A stretch of 64,000 nucleotides of DNA from Subtercola frigoramans. Its GTDB lineage: Bacteria > Actinomycetota > Actinomycetes > Actinomycetales > Microbacteriaceae. The DNA lies in assembly GCF_016907385.1 (NCBI RefSeq), contig NZ_JAFBBU010000001.1, positions 124,001 to 188,000 on the forward strand, given 5' to 3'. Below, piece after piece: positions 43,909-52,230 of the stretch. The notes under the pieces were generated by a model that made no database searches, was not told the DNA's origin, and saw only the letters and a program-made list of their open reading frames with translations. Every line of letters starts with the position of its first letter. The first letter of the stretch is position 1. Position numbers and translations under genes: made by a program.

Positions 43909-45791
43909 CCGCCACCCAAGCATCACGGTCTCAAACGCAGCAACCCGTCTCCGACCCGGTCACCGACCTCGCGGGTGCTGCCATCAAGGTAGTCGTGGTG
44001 GCCCTGATCGTTCTGATCGCGTTACCGCTTCTGATCCCGGTCGGGGCGTCCCGACTGACGGGGGACGTGCTGGCGACGAAGTCACGATTCTGGACCGTCA
44101 CCCGTTGGCAGTGGCTGATCAACACCCTCGGCATTCTGATCGTGCTCGCCCTCCTGACAGTCGAAGGCATCCTCCTCGCTGGATGGGTCAGCTCGGGCGC
44201 TGCTGCGGCGTTCGTGACGGCGGACGGGTGGCAGTGGCAGCTGCTGCCGATGTTCGGGCCGTGGGCCTTGGTGAACTTCCTCTTCGGCGTTCTGCTGCTT
44301 CCGGCGGCGTGGTCGCTGAGCCGTCGACGGATCGCCCGGCTCGTTCGAACCAGACGCATCTCGGACGTGGTGCGGCAGGAGCGCATCGAAGCGGCCCGCA
44401 AACGCGCCTCCGATAGCAGCGCTGCGAGGCGCATCGGTGTGAAACTCGAAGGTGACACCGGCCGGATCGTCGGTGCCAGCAAGCGCATCACCACCGGGCC
44501 GTTGCCGGTCGGTGGGGGCCGTCAGGCGTTCGGGATCGTCAACCGAGTCACCGTGCGAACGTTCGCTGACCGCTTCTACGACGTCCGCCGAGTCAGGGAC
44601 TGGGTCGACGACACCGGCCGGCACCTTGTCCTCCCGACGACCTCGTCGGCCGTTCGGGCGCTGCTGATCGCAGAGTCCGGCTCCGGCAAGACGGTGCTGA
44701 TCAACGATCTCGTGCTCTGCGCGCTCGAGTACGGATGGCCCGTTTTCGTCATCGACGCGAAAGGCGACCCGGCCGACGCCGAAGACCTCGTGAACGTTGC
44801 CCGCAGCTACGGCCGCACCGCCGTCGCCGGGGGCGTGTGGGATCTGTTCAACGGCACCGCCGACCAGGTCACCGCGAAACTCATGAGGCTGATGCCCGTC
44901 CCGGACGGCGCGAACCAGCACTACCTCGACGAGATCCGCGGCGTCCTCCAAGCCGTGCAAGACCAAACCCCAATCCGGTCCGTCCCGGACCTCCGTGACC
45001 GGCTCACGAACCCCGCCCCGCACGTCCGGGACCAATACGATCTCGGCATGGTGAACAAGGCCGTCGACCGCGCCACCGGCGCCACCGCAGGCGCCCGCGC
45101 CCTGCAGAGTTTGCTGGTTGCGCTTCGCCCGCTGGAGCGGTGGCTCGGTGAGGACGGCTGGTCCTACGACAAACCCAAAGCCGACGTCACCGTTATCCCC
45201 CTCACCCCCGTGGACGACGCCCAAGCCCGACTCGGTGACCTGCTGTTGCTCGATCTGCGGAACTTCCTCTCCACCAGGCTCGAACGCCGGGACAAGTACC
45301 CGGTCGTCGTGATCGTTGACGAGTTCCCGCAGCTGGTCACCGGTGCGCAGGACCCGGGCGACACCGCCGGGAGCCTGTTCGAGACCGCCCGCAGCGCAGG
45401 CGTCGGCCTCGTGCTTGCCACGCAGAGTCCCGCCGGTCTGTCCAACGATGAGGTTCGCAGGCGTCGTGCCTTGACGTCCGGGGCGGCGCTGATCTTTGGT
45501 CGGTCCAAGGACCCGGAAGACGTCGTCAAGTACGCCGGCACTGTCATCCGGATGGAATCCTCGGGCCTTGCAACCGGCGAGGAACTCGGCACCGCCCGCG
45601 CCCAGCACTCCTACCTCATCCCACCCCAAGACGTCCGAGAAGCGGCCGACGGAGCATTCTGGCTGGTCCAAGGCGGCGCGATCGCACCGTTCCGTGCCCT
45701 GCCCAACCGAAAAGTCGACCGGCAACGCGACCCCGTCGTCGACGATGCCGAAGTAGCTGACACGCTCGACCCCGATCAGGCCGCGGACTGA
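43905..45791 (+). CDS. VirD4/TraD/FtsK-like coupling ATPase
   Basis: A membrane-anchored DNA-pumping ATPase of 628 residues. Two N-terminal membrane segments are AAIKVVVVALIVLIALPLLIPV and WLINTLGILIVLALLTVEGILLAGW, with a third near residues 105-125. Walker A is LLIAESGSGKTVLINDLVL, Walker B is YPVVVIVDEFPQLV, and the sensor-like VGLVLATQSPAGLSNDEVRRR is typical of type IV coupling proteins. The VirB6-like protein encoded downstream implies single-stranded transfer by T4SS. Coupled to the replication-relaxation gene. This was one backbone block before the cargo at 45,792-49,889 was inserted (inference). Confidence 0.9.
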   Translation: MTATQASRSQTQQPVSDPVTDLAGAAIKVVVVALIVLIALPLLIPVGASRLTGDVLATKSRFWTVTRWQWLINTLGILIVLALLTVEGILLAGWVSSGAAAAFVTADGWQWQLLPMFGPWALVNFLFGVLLLPAAWSLSRRRIARLVRTRRISDVVRQERIEAARKRASDSSAARRIGVKLEGDTGRIVGASKRITTGPLPVGGGRQAFGIVNRVTVRTFADRFYDVRRVRDWVDDTGRHLVLPTTSSAVRALLIAESGSGKTVLINDLVLCALEYGWPVFVIDAKGDPADAEDLVNVARSYGRTAVAGGVWDLFNGTADQVTAKLMRLMPVPDGANQHYLDEIRGVLQAVQDQTPIRSVPDLRDRLTNPAPHVRDQYDLGMVNKAVDRATGATAGARALQSLLVALRPLERWLGEDGWSYDKPKADVTVIPLTPVDDAQARLGDLLLLDLRNFLSTRLERRDKYPVVVIVDEFPQLVTGAQDPGDTAGSLFETARSAGVGLVLATQSPAGLSNDEVRRRRALTSGAALIFGRSKDPEDVVKYAGTVIRMESSGLATGEELGTARAQHSYLIPPQDVREAADGAFWLVQGGAIAPFRALPNRKVDRQRDPVVDDAEVADTLDPDQAAD

Positions 45792-45959
45792 GCAGCTATT
45801 TCGAACTGATCTGTGGCTCCCGACGTGTTCGCCGTGAGCCACAGTGCGATGAGTCGTCAGCGACCCGAACGCGGAGCCTCCCTGCCTCCCGGAGTACCAA
45901 TGCTTGGAGCAGACACCATTACACGACTCCGAAATGAACGAGCGGTGAACGCGCCTCCG

Positions 45960-47043
45960 TCAGCTTTCCTTCCGGGCCGACGACTGCAGCACAGTTCCGA
46001 TGTGGTCCAGGTCCAGCGACGGGACGAACCCTGGATCCTCATACAGCGCCTGAAGGGCTCCGGTCGCGATAGCGCTCACGTCTGTTGTGGCGCGGAGTTT
46101 GGTGTCGCCTTTGGCGGCGTTCCACGCGCTTTGCCACACCATCGCAAGCGTGAGTGCGCCGTCGGCGAAAAGGCCAACAGTCTGTTGGCCAAATTGCGCC
46201 CACAACGCATCCGTGACCTTCACGCTGCTGTCGCCCTTCTTCATCGCCACGGCCGCGTACGCGAGGACGAGGGTTTTCGGGTCGATGGCTTTCGCAGACC
46301 GGTCCATCAGGTTCACGATCTCGACAGCGACCTGCTGCCCCGTCGTAACTGTCGGGTGCGGGTCGGCGTTCTTAAGGGCAGTGGTGAGGGCGGTGAGGAT
46401 GTCGGTGTCGTGCCGGTCGACCATTGTGGATTCGTACGCCGAGTGCACCCCAGACCCGGTGCCGTCCGGGAGCCCGTCGGCGAGGTAGGAACCGTGCAGC
46501 GGTTGACAGGCGTCGCCGACATAGTGCGCGACAAGTCCCGCTGCCGCGACGTACCGGGTGAGGTTCTTGGCTTTGATGGCGGCGACCATTTCGTCGAAGA
46601 ACTGCCACACCCGAAACGGCAACAACCCCCGGTCGCCGGGGTCGGTGTGGCCGAGGCTGGTGTAGTACTCCTGCCACACCGCCACGTTCACATTCGCCGG
46701 ATCCTGCATGCACAGCTCCCGGATGGTCTTTTGATCCGAGGGGCGTGGTTGGTCGGCGTCGGCGAAGTGCGTGGTGTGTTCCGGACCGGTCCGGAACGCC
46801 GTATCTCGGCCGCCCTTCACCGCCGAGGGCAGGTTCTTCCAGACCAGATCGGGAACGTCCGCGAGCGGGATGAACCCGCCAGCCTTCTTCCCGGCAATGG
46901 TCCCGTTGTTGATGTCGGTGGCAACGAGGTCGCGGAGGGCGAAACTGATCCGATCCACATTGCTGGTCATCAAGGTCTGGAGGGTGGGGGAGGTGAGGTG
47001 TTCGGTGGCGTAGGACGCGATCGTGTAGTGTCCGGTTTCCCCC
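45960..47043 (-). CDS. S1/P1-like zinc nuclease domain (3' part of a frameshifted fusion)
   Basis: About 360 residues resembling S1/P1 nucleases. The frame that starts upstream of 47,043 is not the true start; restoring one G in the G5 run (47,039-47,043 on the coding strand) joins this frame to the protease gene and creates WGETGHYTIAS. Zinc motifs are W-G-x-x-G-H, HFAD in PEHTTHFADAD, HYVGDACQPLHG and the HSAYES region. S1/P1 enzymes cleave single-stranded DNA and RNA; zinc-dependent phospholipase C has a related fold, so lipid cleavage is possible. In S1/P1 the Trp of WG is the mature N-terminus and binds zinc. Confidence 0.72.
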
Positions 47044-48226
47044 AGAACGGTTGCGCACCGGTGTTGTAGTCCACGACGAGCTCGACGTTCAAGATCCGGA
47101 GGATGTTGGTGAGGCTGGTCGCGAGGGTGAAGTTGTAGTTCTTCCCCGTCGAAGCGAGAAACGATTGTCCGCCCCACTGCAACGCGATCGGCCGCAACGG
47201 CTGCCCGTCCGCTTGCACGAGGTGCCAGAGGGTGCCGGAGTCCCCGGGCCGGCTGTCGGGGGTGCCGGGCGTGGGGGAGATGAGGAAGTCGGTGACGTCG
47301 TCGTACCCACCCACACTCCGGTACCGGTAAAACAGAGCGGTAATCCGGCCGGAGAGATTCCCGGAAGCGGCACCGAACGCGCGGACTTCGGCGCCGATCA
47401 GGCGGACGCTGATGTTCTGCTCGTTCAGATCCGCAAGCTCACCCACTTTCGGCAACCCGTAGCCCTGCGACGTCCACGCGGTGACGTCATCGACCTCGAT
47501 AAGACCGGCATCGAGGGTGAGGTAGGTGCGGCGGCCGGGGAAGTCCGTGTACACGTCGGAGAACGGCAACCTTGTGATCTGGTTCGCAGCCGAGCGTCCG
47601 ATGGGGGTTTCGGTGCCGTCCGCGACGCTCGACACGACCGTCCCCGCAGGGCCGGTCACGTGACGGCTGGTCAGCGCGAACACGGTATGTCCGTCGGTCA
47701 CGAGGGTCCCGACGGACGCGACGTTCTGCACGCCCTGGACTTCGCACAGCAGCGGGAACCCGCCCCCGATCCGGCCGGCTGGCCACGTCCGAGGCGGCAG
47801 CACCGAGTCGTCCGGTGCGGACCGTTCGACGAGGACGACGCAGACCGGGACGGTGCGGCCGTCGGGGAGGTAGAGGGTTTTCGGGACGACTTGGTCGGGG
47901 GAGGTTTGCCCGTCGCCGAGACCGAACTTGTCAGCGTCCAACCACTCATCGACGAGGACGAGGATGCACGGCCAGGAGTAGTCTCGGATTTCGGAGTTCT
48001 CGAACGTCCGCGCTGGTTTCACCGTCATCGCCCGCCGCGCCGAAAACACCCTTTCAGAGGCCTCGGGTTGTGGGTCGGTGGTGCGGATAAGGTACCGGCC
48101 GACCGCGGTGCCGACGACGTTCTTCTTGTTCAGCAGATGCCAGTGATACTGATCCCTAGCCTCGAGCAGGTCCGCTGTCGACAGGCTCGCGAAATCACTA
48201 TCTGCACCCAACACATCCACCACCAC
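46970..48226 (-). CDS. Trypsin-like serine protease domain protein (5' part of a frameshifted fusion)
   Basis: About 418 residues in this frame; coding quality is lost after 47,039. The N-terminal domain (VVVVDVLGADSDFASLSTADLLEARDQYHWHLLNKKNVVGT) is unknown. The protease domain has the His in FALTSRHVTGPAGTVV, an Asp candidate in YLTLDAGLIEVDDV and the Ser in DSRPGDSGTLWHLV. There is no signal peptide, so the enzyme would act in the cytosol. The chosen start is GTG 48,226 (a GTG cluster after GGGGG). Its last in-frame conserved residues are NTGAQPFWG, where the nuclease frame takes over. Accessory gene; a defence or toxin role is inference. Confidence 0.72.
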   Translation of the reverse strand: MVVDVLGADSDFASLSTADLLEARDQYHWHLLNKKNVVGTAVGRYLIRTTDPQPEASERVFSARRAMTVKPARTFENSEIRDYSWPCILVLVDEWLDADKFGLGDGQTSPDQVVPKTLYLPDGRTVPVCVVLVERSAPDDSVLPPRTWPAGRIGGGFPLLCEVQGVQNVASVGTLVTDGHTVFALTSRHVTGPAGTVVSSVADGTETPIGRSAANQITRLPFSDVYTDFPGRRTYLTLDAGLIEVDDVTAWTSQGYGLPKVGELADLNEQNISVRLIGAEVRAFGAASGNLSGRITALFYRYRSVGGYDDVTDFLISPTPGTPDSRPGDSGTLWHLVQADGQPLRPIALQWGGQSFLASTGKNYNFTLATSLTNILRILNVELVVDYNTGAQPFWGKPDTTRSRPTPPNTSPPPPSRP

Positions 48227-48486
48227 AACCCCCAAGCCTCGGCACCGCGCCAAGCGGGCGCTAGTACCTTCGATCGCGTTCTGACGGCAGAATACACTCC
48301 ACCCTCCGACACCGAAAGAGACGCGTGGTGAACTCGCGGGGTGCAGCATCACACGCTGCCGACCACCTTGGCTCTGGGCACGATGGTGCCGGAACTGGCA
48401 CGAAGGGCCGCGTCGCTTTAATCGAACATATGTACTGGGTATCTGCTTCACTGAAGTGAGGCTAAAGAGGCGATACTCTAGGGCTT

Positions 48487-49005
48487 ATGAGCGTGCTGAT
48501 ATCTGTCGTGGGCGGTCTGGCGATTGTATTCGTGATCATGATCGCGATCGCAGGACCGAGCCAGATGCGATTTAGAACCCTGCAACGCAGGCGCCCGACG
48601 GCACTCATTCTCACGGCAGTGACCCCGCGCGGGTCACAAGCCGCCGGTCAGGAGTTGATGCGGGTCTACTCGCCGCAGTCGAGGTCGCGGCTGCCCACGT
48701 GGATGGCCGTGAGCGTCGATTCAGACGCGCTCCGTTTTTGGTCTGGAGGCATCAACCCAAAGCAACTATTTGAAGCGACCTTGCATCAGATCGTGAGCGT
48801 TAACTCCGCGATTGTTCAAGAGTCGGAACGATCTGACCGTGCGCTTGAGCTTGAGTTCGCTCTCGAACGCGGCAACGTCAAATATCCGATGGTGATTCTC
48901 GGTCGCGGCTTCCTCGGGCTATTCCCGAAGTCGGATGCCGAGCTTGCAGAAATCAGCATCGAATTGAAAAAAAGAATCGGAGCCGCTGGAGCCGTCGAGG
49001 CGTAG
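48487..49005 (+). CDS. Unknown protein with one N-terminal membrane helix
   Basis: A 172-residue protein of no family I recognise. One N-terminal helix (SVLISVVGGLAIVFVIMIAIAG) is followed by a basic stretch (SQMRFRTLQRRRPTAL) and a cytosolic alpha/beta region (WMAVSVDSDALRFWSGGINPKQLFEATLHQIVSVNSAIVQESERSDRALELEFALERG). Bases and codon use here are less GC-rich than the flanks, which suggests a separate origin. It lies between the frameshifted protease-nuclease gene (opposite strand) and the transposase gene. No ribosome-binding site is obvious before ATG 48,487. Confidence 0.65.
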   Translation: MSVLISVVGGLAIVFVIMIAIAGPSQMRFRTLQRRRPTALILTAVTPRGSQAAGQELMRVYSPQSRSRLPTWMAVSVDSDALRFWSGGINPKQLFEATLHQIVSVNSAIVQESERSDRALELEFALERGNVKYPMVILGRGFLGLFPKSDAELAEISIELKKRIGAAGAVEA

Positions 49006-49028
49006 GCGTATCGGGAGGCGTTGGGCAA

Positions 49029-49952
49029 TCAGTCAAACTGCGCGCCAACGATAAGGTCGCTGAGCGGCTGAGGTCCCGTGTTTACCGCCTGCTCGAGCAG
49101 TCGGTAGAACAGCAGACCTCGACTTGCGGCGGTTCGACGGTTGAAACGAAACACGAATTCGTCGAGGTAATAGGCAAGATGGTCGCTGGACGCGCCGTAG
49201 TGCAGCGTGCCGGTCAGCCACCGTTTCAGAAGTGAAGCGACCATGTGTACGCCAGGCAGGTCGACATGAGCGGGAACGGACGAGCCGAGTTGAGTGAAGT
49301 AGGTGTGGTCATAACCGAGCCCCGATAGCCGTCGAAGTTCCCGAGCGCCGTCTGTTCTGACCTTTGAGGCGGGCGCTACGACGCGCTGGGTGAACTCGAT
49401 CAATGCCAGCCCGCCCGTAGGGGTCGGTTCCAGACGCACTCGGCCGAGTTTGCGGGCGGTCACCATTTCCGCTGCGAACATTACCCCTAATTTGTCGCTC
49501 GAACGGCCTGCGTTGCCTCGGCTGATACCGCCGACATAGGTCTCATCCACCTCCACGACGCCAGACAGCACGTCGCGATTGGGGACAACCATCGCGCGTC
49601 GAAGTTTGTGCATCCAAGCCCAAGCGGTTTCATAGGACTTCAGCCCGAGCACGCGTTGAAGGCCAAGTGCAGAAACTCCGTTCTTCTGCGCCATCGCGAA
49701 CCACACCGCCGCGAACCAGGTACGGAGAGGTGAGCGAGTGCCCTCAAAGATCGTTCCCGCGGTAACCGACGTTCGGCGAGAGCAGCTTTGACACATCCAA
49801 AGCTTTGAGGAGGTTCGCCAGAACGTCATTCCGGAGCAGGCAGGGCAAACGAAACCAGCAGGCCATCGCAATTTCGCGAGGTAGTCAAAGCATGCCTCAC
49901 CAGGCCCCAACCCGCCACCCTGACACCGGAAGAACTCGACCTCGAACGCCAC
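49029..49952 (-). CDS. IS1595/ISXO2-like transposase, N-terminus uncertain
   Basis: About 307 residues. A zinc ribbon (FVCPACSGMTFWRTSSKLWMCQSC) and SVTAGTIFEGTRSPLRTWFAAVWFAMAQKNGVSALGLQRVLGLKSYETAWAWMHKLRRAM precede the catalytic domain: Asp in GVVEVDETYVGG, Asp in KVRTDGARELRRL and an acidic C-terminal YYLDEFVFRFNRR. The usual N-terminal phrase before ACFDYLAKLRWPAGF (a helix ending in EEACLDYL) is missing; instead there is FFRCQGGGLGPGE. I could not find terminal inverted repeats, so the copy may be 5'-truncated or recombined. It marks the right edge of the cargo island. Confidence 0.8.
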   Translation of the reverse strand: MAFEVEFFRCQGGGLGPGEACFDYLAKLRWPAGFVCPACSGMTFWRTSSKLWMCQSCSRRTSVTAGTIFEGTRSPLRTWFAAVWFAMAQKNGVSALGLQRVLGLKSYETAWAWMHKLRRAMVVPNRDVLSGVVEVDETYVGGISRGNAGRSSDKLGVMFAAEMVTARKLGRVRLEPTPTGGLALIEFTQRVVAPASKVRTDGARELRRLSGLGYDHTYFTQLGSSVPAHVDLPGVHMVASLLKRWLTGTLHYGASSDHLAYYLDEFVFRFNRRTAASRGLLFYRLLEQAVNTGPQPLSDLIVGAQFD

Positions 49953-49955
49953 CCG

Positions 49956-50141
49956 GTGAAAGCCGCGGAGCAACCCATTCGGGTCAAGGCGTGGGTGCGG
50001 TTCCCGGAAGCCGTGATCCGCGCCGACGCGGAAGCGTTCGAATGGACTGACCGGGCCGTGCACATCCGCTGGACAGCAGCCGATGGCGCTCCTCGGCAGG
50101 CCTGGGTCTGGGCATCCTCAGTCGACCGACTCCAACCATGA
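49956..50141 (+). CDS. Small unknown protein, perhaps truncated at the IS boundary
   Basis: From GTG 49,956 it reads 61 residues: KAAEQPIRVKAWVRFPEAVIRADAEAFEWTDRAVHIRWTAADGAPRQAWVWASSVDRLQP. The open frame continues upstream without a stop to about 49,863 (ATLTPEELDLERHP before the GTG), so the natural start may have been lost or replaced when the transposase gene arrived. The strong pattern of charged and aromatic residues suggests a real backbone gene of the element. It is next to the redoxin leader. Function unknown. Confidence 0.5.
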   Translation: MKAAEQPIRVKAWVRFPEAVIRADAEAFEWTDRAVHIRWTAADGAPRQAWVWASSVDRLQP

Positions 50142-50176
50142 ACCACAACAGCACGGTGGGATGGCGCGACTGGCCC

Positions 50177-50337
50177 GTTTCGGGGACCTTTCCGGGTGCC
50201 GATCGTACTTCCCGGGCACCAACTGCGCACCGACCGGTCGGGACGCGCCCCCAAGGGCTTATTTCGCCCAGACCAGCCGGAACTCCGCCGGCTCCCCGTC
50301 GCCCTGACGCGCCCTGCCGGAAAGGCACCACCGAAAC
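50177..50337 (+). ncRNA. Structured leader L1 upstream of the redoxin gene
   Basis: The closing stem GTTTCGG (50,177-50,183) pairs with CCGAAAC (50,331-50,337), and CCTTTCCGG (50,187-50,195) with CCGGAAAGG (50,317-50,325). Inside are GGTGCC/GGCACC, GGGC-TTATTTC-GCCC and AGCCGG/CCGGCT hairpins. It ends 20 nt before the ATG at 50,357. Architecture shared with leaders at 53,189-53,335 and 57,846-57,996. Confidence 0.65.
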
Positions 50338-50356
50338 CACCGAAAGGACCCCCATC

Positions 50357-50584
50357 ATGACCACCGTGACACTGTTCTCCAAGCCAGGCTGCGTCCAGTG
50401 CACCGCCACCAAACGCGCTCTCACCGACCGGAGCATCGACGCCGAGATCATCGATATCACTCAAGACCCAGCTGCCCTCGAGCACGTCAAGGGACTCGGC
50501 TACCTGCAAGTTCCCGTCGTCGAAACACCGACCACGACCTGGGTAGGATTCCGGCCCGACCTGATCGCCACCCTCGTCCTCTGA
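50357..50584 (+). CDS. NrdH/glutaredoxin-like redoxin
   Basis: A 75-residue thioredoxin-fold protein: MTTVTLFSKPGCVQCTATKRAL, with the redox motif CVQC, then IIDITQDPAALEHVKGLGYLQVPVVETP (cis-Pro region) and TWVGFRPDLIATL. NrdH proteins supply electrons to class Ib ribonucleotide reductase; on conjugative elements they may support dNTP supply during DNA synthesis. AAAGGA at 50,343-50,348 gives 8-nt spacing to the ATG. It follows leader L1. No nrdEF genes are adjacent in this window. Confidence 0.9.
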   Translation: MTTVTLFSKPGCVQCTATKRALTDRSIDAEIIDITQDPAALEHVKGLGYLQVPVVETPTTTWVGFRPDLIATLVL

Positions 50585-50620
50585 TGGCGTCACGTCGTGG
50601 GCGGGTTCTAGGCTGACCGG

Positions 50621-51307
50621 ATGATGCGGCTTCTTCTCATCCGGCACGGTCAAACCCCAGCTAACGTCCTCGGCCAACTCGACACTCACGCGCCTGGTCC
50701 CGGCCTCACCGATATCGGCTTCCAACAAGCCGCGGCCATCCCGCGGGCTCTCCGCGACCAACCAGTCGACGCCATTTATGCCTCGACGCTGGTCCGCACC
50801 CAGCTCACCGCGCAGCCCCTCGCAAGTGAGCTCGGTCTCGCCACCACGGTTTTGGACGGGCTCCGCGAGATTGAAGCCGGCACCCTCGAAGACCGAACCG
50901 ACCCCGCCTCGGTCGACACCTATCTGACCACATCATTCTTATGGGCCGAGGGCCACCTCGACGAACGAATCCCGGGCGGTCCCGATGGAAACGAGTTCTT
51001 CGACCGCTACGACGACGCCATCGCCCACATCCAAGCGAACGGGGACGAGGTCGTCGCGGTGTTCAGTCACGGCACGGCCATCCGGACGTGGGCGGCTGCA
51101 CGAGTGGCGAACATCGACGGAAGCTACGCATCCACCCACCAACTCGACAACACCGGCATGGTCACCCTGCAACGCGAGAACGAAGACGACCCGTGGGAGC
51201 TCGTGACGTGGCTGGAAACCCCGCTCGGCGGGAGCAAACTTGCCGACGCTCGTGCGGTCGACCCAGCTGGCGATACCTTGCTCGGCGCTCGCGCCAGACA
51301 GGTCTGA
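50621..51307 (+). CDS. Histidine phosphatase (phosphoglycerate-mutase-like) protein
   Basis: A 228-residue phosphatase. The phospho-His motif is LLIRHGQTPANVLGQ. The second Arg and catalytic acid are in YASTLVRTQLTAQPLA and LREIEAGTLEDRT, and the second His is in VAVFSHGTAIRTWAAARVA. The substrate is unknown; many such proteins act on small phosphate esters. It lies 36 bp after the redoxin gene on the same strand. A perfect palindrome at its stop codon may terminate the transcript. Accessory on the element; role in transfer not evident. Confidence 0.87.
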   Translation: MMRLLLIRHGQTPANVLGQLDTHAPGPGLTDIGFQQAAAIPRALRDQPVDAIYASTLVRTQLTAQPLASELGLATTVLDGLREIEAGTLEDRTDPASVDTYLTTSFLWAEGHLDERIPGGPDGNEFFDRYDDAIAHIQANGDEVVAVFSHGTAIRTWAAARVANIDGSYASTHQLDNTGMVTLQRENEDDPWELVTWLETPLGGSKLADARAVDPAGDTLLGARARQV

Positions 51308-51321
51308 CCGATCGGTCAGAC
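51302..51321. terminator. Perfect 20-bp palindrome at the phosphatase stop
   Basis: GTCTGACCGATCGGTCAGAC overlaps the TGA at 51,305-51,307 and, on the other strand, the stop of a small reverse frame at 51,316. It can fold as a hairpin (8-bp stem) for both strands, or be a regulator's site. No U-run follows. Confidence 0.5.
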
Positions 51322-51432
51322 TCCGACGATCGGCGCGTCGGCCAGCCCGACCCGGAATCGGTACTCGCCTCGGGCGCCCTTACAAAGTTCGAATTTTCCA
51401 ACCATCAGACGACCCGCTTCCGCTACGCGCAT
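51316..51432 (-). pseudogene. Fragment resembling DUF1508 (YegP-like)
   Basis: Reads MVGKFELCKGARGEYRFRVGLADAPIVGV at its end, close to the usual start of DUF1508 units (GKFELYK..GEFRFRLKA), then stops at 51,316. Only part of one unit remains, without the ILSSEGY segment. The frame runs upstream without a clear start to a TGA near 51,525. Short, so could be chance. Confidence 0.35.
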
Positions 51433-51564
51433 GGCGTCGTTGCCCTGCAACTGCTTGACCGCGTACTGCGCGGCAACGGGTTCGGTGGAAGACCAGTCCT
51501 GGCTCCCGGGTCAGGTGATCTGTAGCCCGAGTAAGCCTCGAGCGGGATTCGTTGGGGCTGGAAG

Positions 51565-51735
51565 TCAGGCTCCGGCCAGTGCCGACCGTTCGTGCAGTGC
51601 GCAGACCGCGTACTCAACGAGGACGCCACTCTCATTCACGACCATCGTCCGGTCAGGTGCTTCATGGCAGTCGCCGATCATGCACTCGATGCGTTCGCCC
51701 ACGCGCAAACCATACTCCTTACGAGCAGACCTCAT
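51565..51735 (-). CDS. Small unknown protein (56 aa)
   Basis: Reads MRSARKEYGLRVGERIECMIGDC, then HEAPDRTMVVNESGVLVEYAVCALHE and a short tail. The Cys residues (C..C....C), charged pattern and beta-like spacing suggest a compact fold, perhaps metal-binding. AGGAG lies 9 nt before the ATG. It sits upstream of the reverse-strand DUF1508 fragment and downstream of the ssb1/dprA genes. No family recognised; supported by ribosome-binding site and composition only. Confidence 0.5.
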   Translation of the reverse strand: MRSARKEYGLRVGERIECMIGDCHEAPDRTMVVNESGVLVEYAVCALHERSALAGA

Positions 51736-51813
51736 AAGAGCTGACTCCTAGCGCGATTGGCGACATTGAGCAGGTGGGCGCGGGCATCTTGCCTCGCGCC
51801 CACCACTGGTTGC

Positions 51814-52179
51814 TCAGCTACCGTCGTCGCCGCGGGTGACTCGGCGGACCTGGGCGACGGCGCGGGAAAGATTAACACCGATGGCCTCGGCATGGATTAC
51901 CCGCCCGTATTGGCGGTTGTCGTCGGCTCCCCAGGTTTCGGTCTGCTCGCGTCCGATGATGATGACGGAGTCGCCCTTGTGGAGGGTAGCGGCAGCGTTC
52001 TCGCCGAGTTCGAAGCGAGCTTCAACGAAGTGCGTCGTCGCCGAGGGGTGGGCGTGCCAGGTGCCTGCGCGGTATTCGCCGGTGTTCTCGATGACGCGAA
52101 TTTTGGTGATGGTGATGCAGCCGGCCTGGACGATTTCGGGGTCGGCGGCGAGGTTCCCGGTGATGGTTCGTGTGGACAT
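51814..52179 (-). CDS. Single-stranded DNA-binding protein (element copy 1)
   Basis: A 121-residue OB-fold protein of the SSB type: TRTITGNLAADPEIVQAGCITITKIRVIENTGEYRAG, HFVEARFELGENAAATLHKGDSVIIIGREQTETW, ending in VRRVTRGDDGS. It lacks the long flexible tail and the canonical DDDLPF tip of housekeeping SSB, and so probably does not recruit the usual partners. SSBs on conjugative elements coat incoming single strands and limit the SOS response. It lies 51 bp after the dprA gene on the same strand and is likely in the same transcript. Confidence 0.85.
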   Translation of the reverse strand: MSTRTITGNLAADPEIVQAGCITITKIRVIENTGEYRAGTWHAHPSATTHFVEARFELGENAAATLHKGDSVIIIGREQTETWGADDNRQYGRVIHAEAIGVNLSRAVAQVRRVTRGDDGS

Positions 52180-52230
52180 GATTTGTGTTCTCCTATCTAG
52201 GTTGTGCCGGGGTGGCGTTGTGTTGGGTTG

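Noticed and set aside
45813..47069. Plus-strand open frame opposite the nuclease gene
   Set aside because: The minus-strand frame has clear S1/P1 motifs; the plus-strand translation has no domain pattern.
49005..50141. Complete IS element with terminal inverted repeats
   Set aside because: I compared the sequence at both sides of the transposase gene; AGTCAAA occurs at both ends but in the same orientation, not inverted, and no target duplication is visible.
51757..52200. Plus-strand frame opposite ssb1
   Set aside because: The minus strand encodes a recognisable OB-fold SSB; the plus strand is its shadow.
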